From: Daucus carota subsp. sativus
Lineage: Eukaryota > Streptophyta > Magnoliopsida > Apiales > Apiaceae
DNA: 64,000 bases
Direction of reading: 5' to 3'
Assembly: GCF_001625215.2 (NCBI RefSeq)
Contig: NC_030383.2
Coordinates: 9,684,779 to 9,748,778, forward strand
The notes under the pieces are model-generated. The model did not search any database. It had not been told where the DNA came from and saw nothing but the letters and a program-made list of their open reading frames with translations. The position numbers and the translations under genes were made by a program. Below, one piece after another: positions 37,701-50,454 of the stretch; the first letter of the stretch is position 1, and the number at the start of each line of letters is the position of its first letter.

Positions 37701-39653
37701 ATGATATAAACTTATCAGGCCATACGAGCTAGAGATATTTTATTTTTTATACAAGTATATTAATCTAGCATGGAGCATAGTCATTTTCTCTGTAGTTTCA
37801 AAAAATAAAATCCTATATGTAAATTAATATGTGTTTTGGCTATTTTTTATACATGCCATTATATCCACTAGTGCCGAAGTCAAAAGACCAACTATAACAA
37901 GTTATAATATAACTCTTTAACAACTTTTTATTTTTAACTTCAATTTAATTCTAGCACACTCATTTTTACTTCTATCTCGAACACCCTAATATTTTCTTAT
38001 TTGTACTCCTAAACCCTTTTCTGTCTAAATCAATCACATTCCCACTCTATCAGACGGACAAACACAATCAATTTTATCCCACTTCATCGGATTTGTGAAA
38101 TTTGACAGCTAATACTATCCTTATTTGGAGCAGACAAAACACATCCCAAATTTCTTCTTAATGAATTAGACATAGAAGGTTCCATATGTATATATTAGTA
38201 ATATAGTAAACATTAAGATGCTAATGATGCAAAATAAAAGTTACAGTCACGAGGTAATTAATTTGGAAAAATTTGGCAAATCGATTAACTTACTCGAAAA
38301 TAGATGGTTCTCTAAGGATCCTTTAGACATGAACTCATACACCAGTAATCGATTATCACCGTCCAAGCAAAAGCCAATAAGCTTGACCAAATTTTCATGA
38401 TCAAGCTGGCCAAGATAATTTATCTCACTCTGCAAAAATCTAATCATTAATTAACAACACGAAAAAGTGAGAACAAAGAAAATTAAATCTTAAAAAACCC
38501 ACCAACCACTCTTTATGACCTTGGAACCCTTCAGGCTTAAGCTTCTTTACAGCAACCACCATCCCTGTTCCAGGCTTGGCAGCAGCAAAAGTTTCCTCAT
38601 CTAACCACCCCTTGTAAACATCACCAAAACCGCCTTCTCCAAGAAGACAATCACTTCGAAAATTTCTAGTGGCAGTGCTAAGTTCAGCATATGTAAAGGA
38701 TTTCAGATGTGGGAAAGATAATATTTCACTTTCAGGCCTTGAAATAGGCAAAACTCGAGTTTTATCATTATCGTTGGATGCCACTAAAGGTTTAGATGGA
38801 ATAGGCAAAGGATGACTAGTACATTCAGAATTTTCGGACCCTGAAATCAAAATATGATTCAGTGTTTACAACATGCAAACTCTGAATAGGATTAATGGGG
38901 AATAACTGTATATCTAATTATCTATGCAACTATAATATGACTATTCTTCATTCAGGATTATTAATATCATACACCTATATAAGTTTTACATACTTCCTTC
39001 GCGTAACTCATTTCTTTACGGATTTTTCCATTATTTGGCACTGTATATAAAATACGGTTTCATCACTTATTTTTTACATTTTTTTTTCTGAATAAAAAAA
39101 ATTAAATATTAAGTTTTTATTTAAAAGGAAAAAAAATAATGGAAATGATTTATTAAACTATATTTTATAAAGATCTTAAAAATACGTGTTAAATCATCTG
39201 TCATCCATGTAAAAAATCCAGGAACACATGGTGTACATAATAAAATAACCCTCTATTTGTTAATCAAGAAGGTGTTTCATATTAAACGAGATTATGCGAA
39301 GATACTAGTTAATTATCACCTACATCAAAATGCTCATATATCCATCATAGTTAGACTGAATGCAATATATCTTTGATCAGATTACACCACTTTAGTTTTA
39401 TTGATGTCTGAAAGCCATTAGTCCATTACATTGACAGATTCCAACACAAACAAACAAATCTATAAGCATATTTGTGTATATATTAAAAAAAAAAACAAGA
39501 GTCAATCATTATTAAAGAAATAATTGCAAAATTTTGAAGAAATCAGACGTTTACAAATAAGATAGAGATATTACGAGGGAAAGTTGGCTGTGCGGTAACA
39601 GCTGGAACAGCAGCAATGTCTGTATCTTGAGCCCTTTGGATGCAGTTGCCCAT
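34791..39653 (-). CDS. Receptor-like cytoplasmic kinase, RLCK-VII (PBL type)
   Basis: Six exons: 39653-39575, 38840-38503, 38429-38294, 36752-36616, 36368-36245 and 35350-34791; GT/AG borders and phases agree, 457 residues. The start MGNC gives Gly2 for myristoylation and Cys4 for palmitoylation, so it is probably tethered to the plasma membrane. Kinase motifs are the glycine loop GEGGFG (94-99), VAVKK with Lys125, IIFRDFK with Asp220, DFG (238-240) and [10 protein letters not shown] (259-268). The exon layout and the GHKEWL and GSLENHLF segments are typical of RLCK-VII, Ser/Thr kinases acting below pattern-recognition receptors. The Ser-rich C-terminal tail lacks a known domain. The catalytic loop reads FRD; an upstream ATG at 39656 gives MMGN and is less likely because it would mask Gly2. 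Confidence 0.93.
36222..36241. repeat. (AT)n microsatellite in the kinase gene
   Basis: About ten AT units immediately upstream of the donor side of exon 5, within intron 5 of the minus-strand kinase gene. Confidence 0.85.
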
Positions 39654-41162
39654 CATAAAATGAAAACCTGCTCTTTGCCTATTGAATTCTCTCTCTTCTC
39701 CACCCTTTGGGTGAGAGAAGAGATAAAAAAGATTACTCATCACATCCAAATCAATGCATGTATATACGTTTTATTAAATAGGTGTAAAAAATTTGCATCT
39801 TTATATATATAATAATAGATGAATATGAAAATGCATATTAGTTTTTGCACCTGGTTCTAGTAAATATTTCTCCAATGAATATAGCATCAATTGTGGAGTT
39901 AACTTACTATATATAACCAAAAATCCTTCTTGGCCATTCATTCATACTCCTAATCTTTAACCCTCCATTTGTAGAGACACCTCTCTACAGTCCAGGCTAG
40001 CATTGCATGCACACTCATTATTGTCAAACTTGGAATTTCAAGATTTCAGTGATGCCGGCATATCTGCAACATAGTTAGTCCTCCTCTTACATTCACAAGT
40101 CAATAGCAAAAAAATGGACCCATGCTTCCTCAGCTTTTGCATCCTTTTCAAGCTGCAATATGTCCATTACGTTTCACAAGAGAGTTAGGTCACTAATACC
40201 AAAAAAGAAAAGTCGGTGTCCTAAACCAGCTAACAATGTTGAGTTACCTGTTCGGCACTAGAAGGAGAGTTTCTTTTGTTTCAGTAGCTAAGTATTAATA
40301 CCGCTGACAACACAGCTACCTGCAAACAATAAAAGCTTTCAACATACAAAATCATTCATTTAAAATAATTGCTAACTAATATATCATATCGACCATTCAC
40401 TAATTAAATATTAAAATCAGAGTAAATTCCCATTGAAATTTTCAAAAGTGATACACAATGTCATAAATTATTAATACAATGTCATACAGTCGGTACTGGC
40501 ATAAAAATCAAATTATAAAAAAGACTAAAGATTACCCATACTACGAGTATGATTTTCAAAACTTCATACCCCAAGCAAACTTCACTGCAGAGTGCTCTGT
40601 ACAAACACCAAAATCCTTCGGTAAAGAGTCTGAAGACTGAATCATATTATTGCATTATCTGTAGACTTTAGGATAAGGTTTTATAAAAGAATTATATAGT
40701 TTCGTTGAAGTAATAAAAATATTGGATGATGTACAATCTTATCACTTATCAGTACTATATCAATCAAAGTAATGTAGTCTAAATTTTGTAGTAGAAACTG
40801 AGCATATATGACTTGATATTGAGGGAAAACGATCATGTTAAAAGAGAATGTAATCCAGAACATAATGAACAGAATATGGCCATATGTTGAAATAACTTGT
40901 CAGTATGATTAAACCATCAACCTGCCATTGCAACAGAGCGGTAAAATGATACTTGAGTCTTTCAAGTTGAAAATAAAGTAATAGTCTTATAGTGAATATT
41001 GAATATGCATATTGGATGAACAGTTGCCAGAATTAGAATATACCATCTTGGTACCTTTAAGGAAAGATAGGGACATAATCCAAATAAACCTTGCAGACGA
41101 TGCATGCCTTGAAAATTCAATGTTTACTGCTTATCAACCAGAATTATATTCATGACTTTGAA
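39654..41162. other. Intergenic stretch between kinase 5' end and PPR 3' end
   Basis: The kinase promoter should lie in the first several hundred bases and the PPR 3' untranslated region at the end. I see no protein family in either strand and no clear repeat. Confidence 0.45.
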
Positions 41163-44100
41163 TTACCAGTGATCTTTACACGAGCAGCCACCATCCTCAA
41201 AATGATGAAAGCGGTATGAATCTCGAACTATAATAGACCGATTTGTGACCTTTGACACACACTTAATCCAATTATGGCAATCATTACAGACCCGAAGATT
41301 CTTCATCACACGTAAGGGGATAGTATCAGGCAAGCTCAAAAGTCCAAAAGTAATAGCAAGCTTCTCACTGTGAATGTACGTTGTTGGGTCCTTCTGTCCC
41401 TGCTCTATATCATTCCAAAGGCTACTACGGTCTTGTATGTAACCAACTGCAGTAGCTCGTCTGTTTAGATCATCTAAATGTTCATAGATTTTACCCGCTA
41501 ATGGATGGAGTCGATCACCAACAAAAAATGCATGAACCGAGTTCTTAACCTCGATCCAGCTACGACCAGGCTCCTTCTTTACCCCTCTGTTTTTCATCAA
41601 TTGTCTTGTATGGTCCCTGTAATCCCATTTCCCGGAAACTGCATACATATTTGAAAGAAGTACATAGGTTGCAGAGTCATCAGGTTCTAATTCCAAAAGA
41701 TGACGAGCAGCAAATTCTCCAATTTCAATATTCTTATGCGCTGTGCAAGCACTTAGTAGAGTCCTCCAAGCCATTGCATCTGGTTCAATTGGCATTGCCT
41801 CTATGAATTTCATTGCACGTCCTAAGAAGCCAGATCTCCCCAAAATATCAACAACACAAACATAATGTTCTGGTTTCGGCTCTAGGTTATGTTCTTCGCT
41901 CATAGCCTTAAAATAATTAAGCCCCTCATCTACCAAACCCACATGGCTACAAGCTGATAACACACTCACATAAGTAACATAGTTTGGCATATAGCCAAGC
42001 CGTTTCATTTCCTCAAAGAGTTCTAGTGCTTCAGTACCACGTCCATGTTGTGAATATCCTGTAATCATGGCATTCCATGAAACCTCATTTTTCTCAGGCA
42101 GATCTAGGAATTCTCTCCTGGCATCATCAAGACTGCCACACTTAGCGTACAATGTAATAAGAACGTTTGATGCCTCAGTTTCAGCACTGTAACCAGTTTT
42201 AATAATCCGACTATGAATTTGCATCCCTTGTTTTATGTTTGCTGTGTTAGCAGCAGCACTAACTGCAGACCCATATGTGAACATATTAACTTCCAGCCCA
42301 GATTTATTCATTAGTGAGAAGACCTGTAATGCTTCTTCGCAGTGTCCACTCTGTGAAAATCCTGATATCAATCCATTCCATGTGATGTTATCTTTCTCAT
42401 CAATTTTGTTAAATGCCAAATATGCATCCTCTTTCCTGCCACACCTTGCATATAGACTAACAAGTGCATTGCCAATAGAAAGATCAAGTGAGTAGCCACA
42501 TGTAATTGATTGAGCATGAATTTGTCTTCCTTGGTTAACAGCTTTTATTCCAGCACATGCACTAATTGCACTTGAAAATCCTATGTTATCTGATTGAATG
42601 CCGTGGTCCTGCATTTCTTCAAAAAGCTTAAGAGCTTCAGCATACATATCATGCTGAGCATATCCCGCAATCATAGCTGTCCACGAAACTACATCTTTCT
42701 CACTTAGCCTTTTAAGAATTCTCAGAGCAGTATCTAGTCTTCCATGTTTGGCATACATATCTATAAGCACACTACAAACATAAACATTTGGCTGAAAACC
42801 AGTCTTTAATACTTGTGTATGAATCTGCTCTCCTAGATCCAGGGCTCCTACTAAAGTACAGGTCCTCAATATACTAGGGTATGTATATTGATTTGGACAC
42901 ATGCCCTCAATCTGCATCTGCGAGTATAACCGTAATGACTCAGCTAAATCACCCATCTGCCCGTATGCGACAAGCATTACATTCCACAGAACAACATTTT
43001 CTGTTTGAGTCATAAGGAAGAATTTATGCGCTGTTTTGACATCTGAACATTTAACATAAAGGTCCAGCAAGGAACCTTCAATAATGATATCCGAAGTCAT
43101 TCCTGCTTTTATTGCATATGAGTGCAGTTGCCTTCCCTTATAAAGAGAATTAACTGATGCACATGCACTCAAGAGACTTGCAATTGTAACACAGTCGGGT
43201 TTCAGATGATCAAGCTGCATTGCCTCATATAATTGGAGAGACCTTTGACTGAATCCACGCTGTGCAAGCCCTGATATGAGCGAGTTGTACGAAACCCCAT
43301 CCTTTCTTTGCATATTTCTAAAAATTTGTTCAGCCATCATCAAGTTCCCAGAACGAGAATACAAAGTGACAAAAGCATTACACACAAAGGTTTCTGATGA
43401 AAGGCCCCATTTATATACAAGGGTATGAAGCTGTTCACCAAGCTTAAATAGCTGTATTTTAGTACAGGCACTTATGACACTGGAGAAAACGTAAGGAGTA
43501 GGGAAAATTCCAGACTTATGCATCTCGCAGAACAAAAGGATGGCTTCTATTTCTTGTCCACTTTGAGAGAAACCAGATATCATAGCCACCCAAGAGACGT
43601 TATCCTTCATATGTATGCCATTAAAAACATTTTTGGCAGTATCTAAAAACCCATTCTTGGTATACAAGTCAACTAATGGATTACAAACAACTGTACATGT
43701 ACCAAAGCCATATCGAATAGCTTTACCGTGTACTTGTCTTACATATTGGAAATCAACTTTGGCCCGTAAAATATATGCAAATGTACTTTCATCTGGATTA
43801 ACGTTTTCTGCCAGCATTTGAGTATAAAGACCCAAAACTTGAGTAGTCAGCTTCTTCCCAGAAAAGGCTAACATTAACTTATTCCAAGATGACACACTTT
43901 TATACAGCATATCATCAAACACCTGGACTGCACCTTCTAAATCACCGGCCGCTGCATACGCATCAATAAGCCTGGTACATATATCATGATCCCCACCAAA
44001 ACCAGATTTCAAAATTTTCCCATGAAGCTTCTTTGAATCAGGGAAAGACCCAGACTTTACATATCCATCTAAGAGCCAGATATAGGTTTGATGATTTGCA

Positions 44101-44471
44101 ACAATTTTATTCTTTTTATTCAACTCAAGGGATTCAAGTCCCTCAGAAATACCCATATTTGTTAAATTTGTCCCATTCTCTACAAAAGATTCTTCATCAA
44201 AAATCGGGGAGCTTGCACTGCTACCAAATGCAGCTTTGGTTAATACACCAATATTCCCACATAAATACTGCAACAATCAAGAACTTTACATGAGTTCAAG
44301 CATCGTGGGAGGTATTTGATTCCAGCAGATAGAGGTAAAAAAAGGATTAGAAACTACCTTGTGAAACTTAGAAGTAGATCCATGAGGGGCGTAAAGAAAT
44401 AAAGCATTAGAGAATGACCTGCCAAGCAGCTTTGAATTCGGAAGCATAAATCCTTGAAGTTGAGTCACCAT
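41163..44471 (-). CDS. DYW-class pentatricopeptide repeat protein
   Basis: Two exons: 44471-44358 and 44267-41163, with a 90-bp intron, phase 0, 1,072 residues. The first exon encodes an N-terminal segment rich in Ser, Leu and basic residues, a likely mitochondrial or plastid transit peptide. A long run of PLS-type PPR motifs follows, then E/E+ motifs (PGRSWIEVKNSVHAFF) and a C-terminal DYW deaminase domain with HSE at 1004-1006, CNDC at 1032-1035 and CSC at 1066-1068, the zinc and catalytic residues of C-to-U RNA-editing factors. Length and repeat layout resemble Arabidopsis At4g13650. The last three residues are DHW instead of DYW. Expected role: site-specific organelle RNA editing. The repeat code could predict the target, but I have not computed it. 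Confidence 0.95.
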
Positions 44472-45263
44472 TGATTCTTAATCACAACAATTGCACGAAC
44501 TTTACAACATTCTGCAAAAAAAAAATTAATTCAATACGCACACATCCAATTTTTATAACATTGTAAGTTTGTAACCAAATTTGTTACAATTAAGCGAATT
44601 GGACTAGAGCATGGATAGACAAATTATTAAATTACAACAGACAGCAGAAAAATTCCGTAAAACCCCTAGGCATCAGCAGATAAAACTAATGCAGCAGCAC
44701 AGTTGAATACCAATGATGATAGAATTTTATGTACATGATCAAAAGTACTATATGACCATTAGAGCATATACATCAGTAGTTCAGTACTAAAGAACTGTAC
44801 TAAGTGATGCCTGAAGTTAAATAACCATGTAAACAAGTAGTAAATCATGGTAACTCAAATCTTTACACAGAGTAATAATCAGAAATACCATATGAAAAAC
44901 CCCCACCAAAACCCAGTTCCCCAAACAAAAATTAAGGGCAACAAATCAAAACATCCACAAATGTAACAAAAAAAAAATCAAAAAAAAATTCATATCATAC
45001 CTATAAAACCCAGAATATATAGAGTAGATAATGAAGAGCTTGAGCTTGCTAATAACCCATCATTTTTTAACTGCATATATCTGCTCTACAAGGGGCTATT
45101 AGCTATGAGTGAAATAAATAAGAGGCCGAGTATTTTTTTTAAGCCCTCAAACGGCGTCGTTTTACTCTGTTTTTTTATAATTTGCCTTCCTTTAGTTTTT
45201 GTTTTGTCTATATATATGTGCCCTAATAATAGCAGATGATGAAATCTTATCCAATTCAAGAAA
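44472..45263. promoter_or_regulatory. Divergent intergenic region between PPR and ING genes
   Basis: 790 bp between two ATGs pointing away from each other. It holds the leaders and promoters of both. Near the ING side lies ctatatatatgtgccc (45,208-45,223), a possible TATA region, and an acggcgtcgttt stretch at 45,151. No gene is seen in between. Confidence 0.5.
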
Positions 45264-48200
45264 ATGGCAATTGCAAGAACTGGGGTTTATGTTGATGACT
45301 ACTTGGAATGTAAGTTTCTGTATCTATTGTATCTATAATTTAATTTTCTTGAATAAAGTTCTCAACTTTATCATTTGTATGTGATGTGTATAATTGTGAA
45401 ATAGATGCAAGCACTTTACCAGCTGAGCTTCAGAGGCTTCTAAATACAATTAGAGAACTTGATGACCGCTCCCAAGGTATCTGTACAATTATCTGTGTCA
45501 TCATTTTTATTTTGCAAAAATAAAATAAAATTAATGATAATAAATGTTCATAAATTTTAATGCTTCATATGTAGTTGAGGTGATTTTGCTGTTGTAATTG
45601 GAGTATTGGAAGTGTAGGAATGTGCAAGTTTAATAAATGGAACTTGGATTTTTTTTTTATATTTTTTTAAGTTTAGAGTTTCTAATGTAGCTGAATCTGT
45701 GAAATTTAAAAAGCTATGATAAATCAGACAAGACAGCAGATTAATTACTGTCTGGGTATGGGAGTTTCTTTCCAAAGCTTGAAGAGAGGAAATTATGAAG
45801 ATGACGAGGCCATACTGAAAAAGGATATAGAAGTCAGCCAGGAAAATGCTCTAAGCCTTTGCACCGAAAAGGTTTTGCTGGCACGACAGGCTTATGACCT
45901 TGTAAGTTTCATTGTTTATAGGACTTTAGATTTCGTTGGGTTTCTTTATGAGCTTTTCTGTTCTTTGTAAATAGGGAATATACTTTTTGCACAAACATGC
46001 ATGCCAACACGAGATGCATAATTTACGTGAATTTACAAATGTCTGGTAAGCTTATTGCAGGCAGTGGAATGTCTTATGTTTGAAGTTAGGGTCCAGCAGA
46101 ATTGTTACATTGTCTCAAGCGAAAAGTGGTTCAGCTAAATACTATATGTTGTTATCCAAAATGATTAATTTTTACATTTTTGTGTCTGACTTGTAAGTTG
46201 CTGCTCGGTGATCTTTACTTCGAGCATACCTTCGTCCTATGCTGCATCAATGATATTGGTGTTACTTGCAGTAATTGCAATAGTATCGAAACACCGCCCT
46301 GAAATGGATTTGCTTCTTCCTCGACTTCTGCCTGTAGTTTATTACTCCCTCAGTTTTGAAATGATAGTGGTCGTTTGACTTTCTGACGCACTTCTAAGTC
46401 TTTTGACTGCATAGTTGAAATTATTATCTTTAAAATTTTCTTTTTTGAGTAAAAATATATGATTAATATTATAATTCAAAAAAAAGAAAATTTTAAAAAT
46501 AATGATTTTAACGATGCAGTCAAAGGACTTAGAAATGTGTGCCAAAAAGTTAGACAACCTATATTTCAAAAAGGAAGGAGTACTTCCTCCCTGCTCTGAT
46601 ATGAACTGGATTCTTACTTGACTTCTTCCAGTAGTTCATTACTCCCTCCCTGCCAAAAGTCAAGTAATGTATAAAAAGCCTTCAAGGTAGGTTTTAGCTC
46701 TCCGAATGGATCGCTAACATTCTAGCTCTTAAGTGTAATTGATGATTCATAAAAGAATTTTATGCCATTTTATGGTCTTTGATTAATGTGTATCCCAATT
46801 TTCAAGCAAAGATGGATATATTTAATTCAGGAAGAGCCGAAGAGGGAATGAATGATTTGGACCGGGTTTTTTTTTAATCGGTCAAGCAATTAATTCTACA
46901 CAGGTTGTATCATGTCGGTCCAATGGCGTGACTATATTAAATAGTTTTGATTAATTTTCTGCATTTATTGGTAGCATCAGAGTTAACTAGCTTAGGTGAT
47001 GTGGCATTCTGATAAAATACTACCATTAAATGATGAAATAGTTTTTCATAATTTGATTATATAATTTGCATGAAATATAAGGTTGTACGAATCGAATATA
47101 TTCAGGCACATTGAATATTGCTAGAAGATTTTCGTTTTAAGGTTCATTTGGTCAAAACCCATTGTAATATGAGGGGGAGGGGAATGGTATTTCCTGCGTA
47201 ATATCTTTATTTCCACAGTAGTTTGTATTGGAACACTGGAAATAACATTACCCAAGAAAGGGGGACCTCGACATTCCCTAGCAATATGTACTCTTACAAT
47301 TCTTGTTTCTATCCTTATCTTCTCTCAGATAGATAGCCATGTCAAACGTCTCGATGAGGATCTAAATAACTTCTCTGAAGATCTGAAACAAGGTACAGCT
47401 GTACAGTTGTGGACTATCTGGCTGAATATAAGTTTTGTATTTATTAATGTATGCTATAGAAGGGCACAACCAATGGGTGTATATGCCAATGGTTTTAAGC
47501 TGGATATATATTCAATATATTTGCAAAGAGATTTTTTTTTACCACTATTAATATAAGAGTTAATTGCAAAGCGCATCCTGTTGGTTTGTTCCAACTGCAC
47601 TTTATTACCTAAACTTTAGAAAATTGCAACATATTTTAGTGCCACATATTGAACCCTTTTGGCCCCTTTTCTTCTATTTTGACCTATTACTATGTTAAAT
47701 TAAAAGGGTAAAATAGACTTAAGAAACTATAACGTTAACTTTTAGTTAATTCTTAAGTCCGTTACACCCTTTTAAATTCCACATTGATAGGTCAAAATAA
47801 ACAAAAATCGGCCAAAAGGGTTCAAGGTGCGTTTTGCAATTAACTCTTAATATAATTGCAAGTTTCTTTATATAGCTGGTTGCACATTCTATAAAATATA
47901 TAATGTTTGTGTTCACTTGGTTAGAATAGAATGGGGAAGGAATGGAATGAAAATTATTCACTAATTTTATGGAGAAAAAAGATTATATGAGTGAAATACT
48001 GGATGAGCATGAAGGAGTCTGAATTTTCTATCATGAGGATTGTAGAAAAAATGATGAAGAAGTGTAATGGAGCATTCCTTTCCCAATATGTGGGTTAGAA
48101 TTTTAGTTCAAATAACTTGGAATGGAATGAAAGAAGGAATAAAAATTTTATAAACATTTTTCCCAATCTTTCCGAATTAAAACTATAAATTTCATTCCAT

Positions 48201-49523
48201 TCTCACCTTATTCCATTCGATCCAAGTGAACACAGCCTGATTAGCAGTGTTGTAACTGTTACCTATGTGTTAATTATGAAGTCAATGTAAATAGATAATC
48301 AGATAATTTACCTTTAGAGGAATATTAAGTAGCTCCTTGTGATGCTTTTGATTTCCTTTACCAAAATGTGCAGAGGGAAAATTACCACCGGATGAGCCGA
48401 TCAACCTTCCACCACTACCGTTAATCTCTAAAAATGAAAAACGAAAATTACCTTATGGAACGCCGCAGCAAAAGAAGGTTGATGCCAAAGACAGGGACTA
48501 TGAGCGTGACAGAGACTCTGAGCTCATGCCTCCTCCAGGTAGCCAGAAGAAAGATTATGCTCCTATCGAAATAGATCAACCTATTGATCCTAACGAACCA
48601 ACATACTGCGTCTGTCATCAGGTTCTGCCTTCTCCACCATTATGATCATACCACACTTATTACAGTACTACTTCAGCAAATTAACATATATCTTATCAAC
48701 ATGTTTCAGGTATCTTTTGGAGATATGATTGCCTGTGACAATGAGAATGTAAGCCCCTACTTCACCGCTTCACTTGTTCTTTGGTTTTAGCTGCTATATA
48801 CACTATATTGAGATACTCCAAACTAGTTTCATATTTGGATATTCTTCTTGTAGTACTTTGTATATAATAAGTTGTCTAAAATGCTTCTAAAATTTAGTAA
48901 CAAAAAATTACTAAAGCAATAATATGAAAGAAAATGTTCTCGTCAAATTTAACATGAGTACTTAATAGTCTTCCTGACAGAAAAAATCAATCTATATTGA
49001 TTTGGCACTCCAGCAGTACTGGAGGACATTACAGCTCCAATTTAGGAAAGTCTTGTGTTAAATTGTTCATCAGCTACAGCCCTATTATTATTCTCCTAGG
49101 TCTTTCCCATCCAAATATGTCCTAGTTGTTATTTGATGCATCTATTGTCGGATAGTGGCTTGCATTAACCACAAAAACCACTCAGAAGTTCATCAATTCT
49201 GCAAAGTAATTTAAACTGCATTTCTTCAAAAATCCAAAGATCAGGAATCAACTCTTAACACTATTAGTACTTGAGGAGTTAAATTCCATTTGTGTAAAAT
49301 CAACACTGCAATTTACATCTAAGATATCACAAATAAATTTCGATTCTGTTTAATTTTCAAGTCGTGGATTTTTTTCCCCCCAAGTTACCTAGTATGCTTC
49401 TACATATCTTTTCTGCAGTGCCAAGGTGGTGAATGGTTCCATTATCAATGTGTTGGCCTCACACCAGAAACAAGGTTCAGAGGAAAGTGGTATTGTCCAA
49501 CGTGCCGGCAACTACAGCGCTAG
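45264..49523 (+). CDS. ING-family PHD-finger protein
   Basis: Seven exons: 45264-45309, 45405-45476, 45714-45901, 47329-47392, 48374-48621, 48710-48748 and 49419-49523; GT/AG borders and phases agree, 253 residues. The N-terminus ([19 protein letters not shown]) and the following helical part form the ING dimerisation domain. A charged linker with a basic patch ([10 protein letters not shown]) leads to a C-terminal PHD finger with the full C4HC3 set: C202, C204, C215, C220, H227, C230, C245, C248. Tyr201 and Trp225 are the expected aromatic cage for trimethylated H3K4. Plant ING1/ING2 read H3K4me3 and work with NuA4-type acetyltransferase complexes in the nucleus. The length is close to Arabidopsis ING proteins. 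Introns 3 and 4 contain three TIR elements, all outside exons. Confidence 0.94.
46345..46580. mobile_element. Stowaway MITE in ING intron 3
   Basis: 236 bp with TA duplications at 46343-46344 and 46581-46582 and termini ctccctcagttttgaaat / tatttcaaaaaggaaggag. The arms pair over most of their length (gactgcat against atgcagtc; ttaaaattttctttttt against aaaaaagaaaattttaa), a typical hairpin-forming Stowaway. Confidence 0.88.
47553..47848. mobile_element. TIR element in ING intron 4
   Basis: Ends are ataagagttaattgcaaa and, inverted, attaagagttaattgcaaa. It shares its interior (actttattacctaaactttag, ttgaacccttttggc, gacctat) with the element at 49,697-50,089, so both belong to one local family. 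No coding is seen and the superfamily is not assigned. Confidence 0.7.
47903..48238. mobile_element. MITE in ING intron 4
   Basis: The left end tgtgttcacttggttagaat and the reverse complement of the right end, tgtgttcacttggatcgaat, match closely, with further pairing of gaatgg-rich arms. Borders are approximate and no clean target duplication was found. Confidence 0.65.
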
Positions 49524-50454
49524 TTAGATATTCTCTTTCTAAATCTTTACGAAAGAAAGGAATGTACTAGTGAATGTCTCTCTTCCACAGGAGTGTGATA
49601 TAATGCCGTATTAATGAGTTTTGTATAGAAGAGGGCATATTGAAGTTTTCGCAAGGCTTGGCCCTTTTGTTCTACTTTGTTCTCCAGATTATAAATTTAA
49701 GAGATAATTGGAAAACGCATCCCTTTAGTTCGAGCAAATTACACTTTATTACCTAAACTTTAGATAATTGTGAAATGCATCTCTTAACATGTTTTGGCAA
49801 TGCACCTTGAACCCTTTTAACCGATTTTTGTCTATTTTGACCTATCAATGCGGAATTTAAAAGGGTGAAATAGACTTAAGAATTGATTAAAATATAATGT
49901 TATAGGTTCTTAAATGTATTTTACCCTTTTATTCTAAAATAGGTCAAAATAGACGAAAACAAGCCAAAAGGGTTCAATATGTGACGCTAAAATATGTTAA
50001 AGGGTGCATTGTGCAATTATCTAAAGTTTAGATAATAAAGTGTAGTTAGAACCAGATCAACGGGATGTGTTTTGCAATTAAATCTGAATTTAATTCTTAA
50101 AACAAAACTTTGATGTACCATCTTCATTATTATGTATTCTCTTGCTATAATACAGTTTCCCCTAAAAAATTTATTTTGGTTGTCTAATTAATCTCTTGCA
50201 ACTGAAGATGCATCAACCTAATGCTTAAATCCCTATTATTTTATAGTTATCCCGAATAAAAAATATCTAAGAATTTATCAACTTGAGCCAAAATGGCATA
50301 TCTAAGAATTTATTTATACTATGAATAATACTAACAGAAGATATCACAAGAATGAATCAAACATGCTAAGCAGTAACAGATGAGACACTTCCTATCCCTA
50401 CAATATCCATGATACCATCTACATTCACTTGGACTTGAATGAAAAATATGAAAA
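49524..50454. other. Intergenic stretch between ING and carboxylesterase 3' ends
   Basis: Contains the two convergent 3' untranslated regions and the TIR element at 49,697-50,089. Nothing else was recognised. Confidence 0.5.
49697..50089. mobile_element. TIR element, second copy of the ING-intron family
   Basis: Termini of about 80 bp pair as inverted repeats (gcatccc, acactttattacctaaac and tttagataattg on the left; their complements on the right). The right half, reverse-complemented, matches the left half of 47,553-47,848. It lies just beyond the ING stop codon and may fall in its 3' untranslated region. Confidence 0.7.

Noticed and set aside
38991-39210. Stowaway-like start (tacttccttcgcg) in kinase intron 1
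   Set aside because: The left end looks right but I find no matching right terminus, so I do not call an element.
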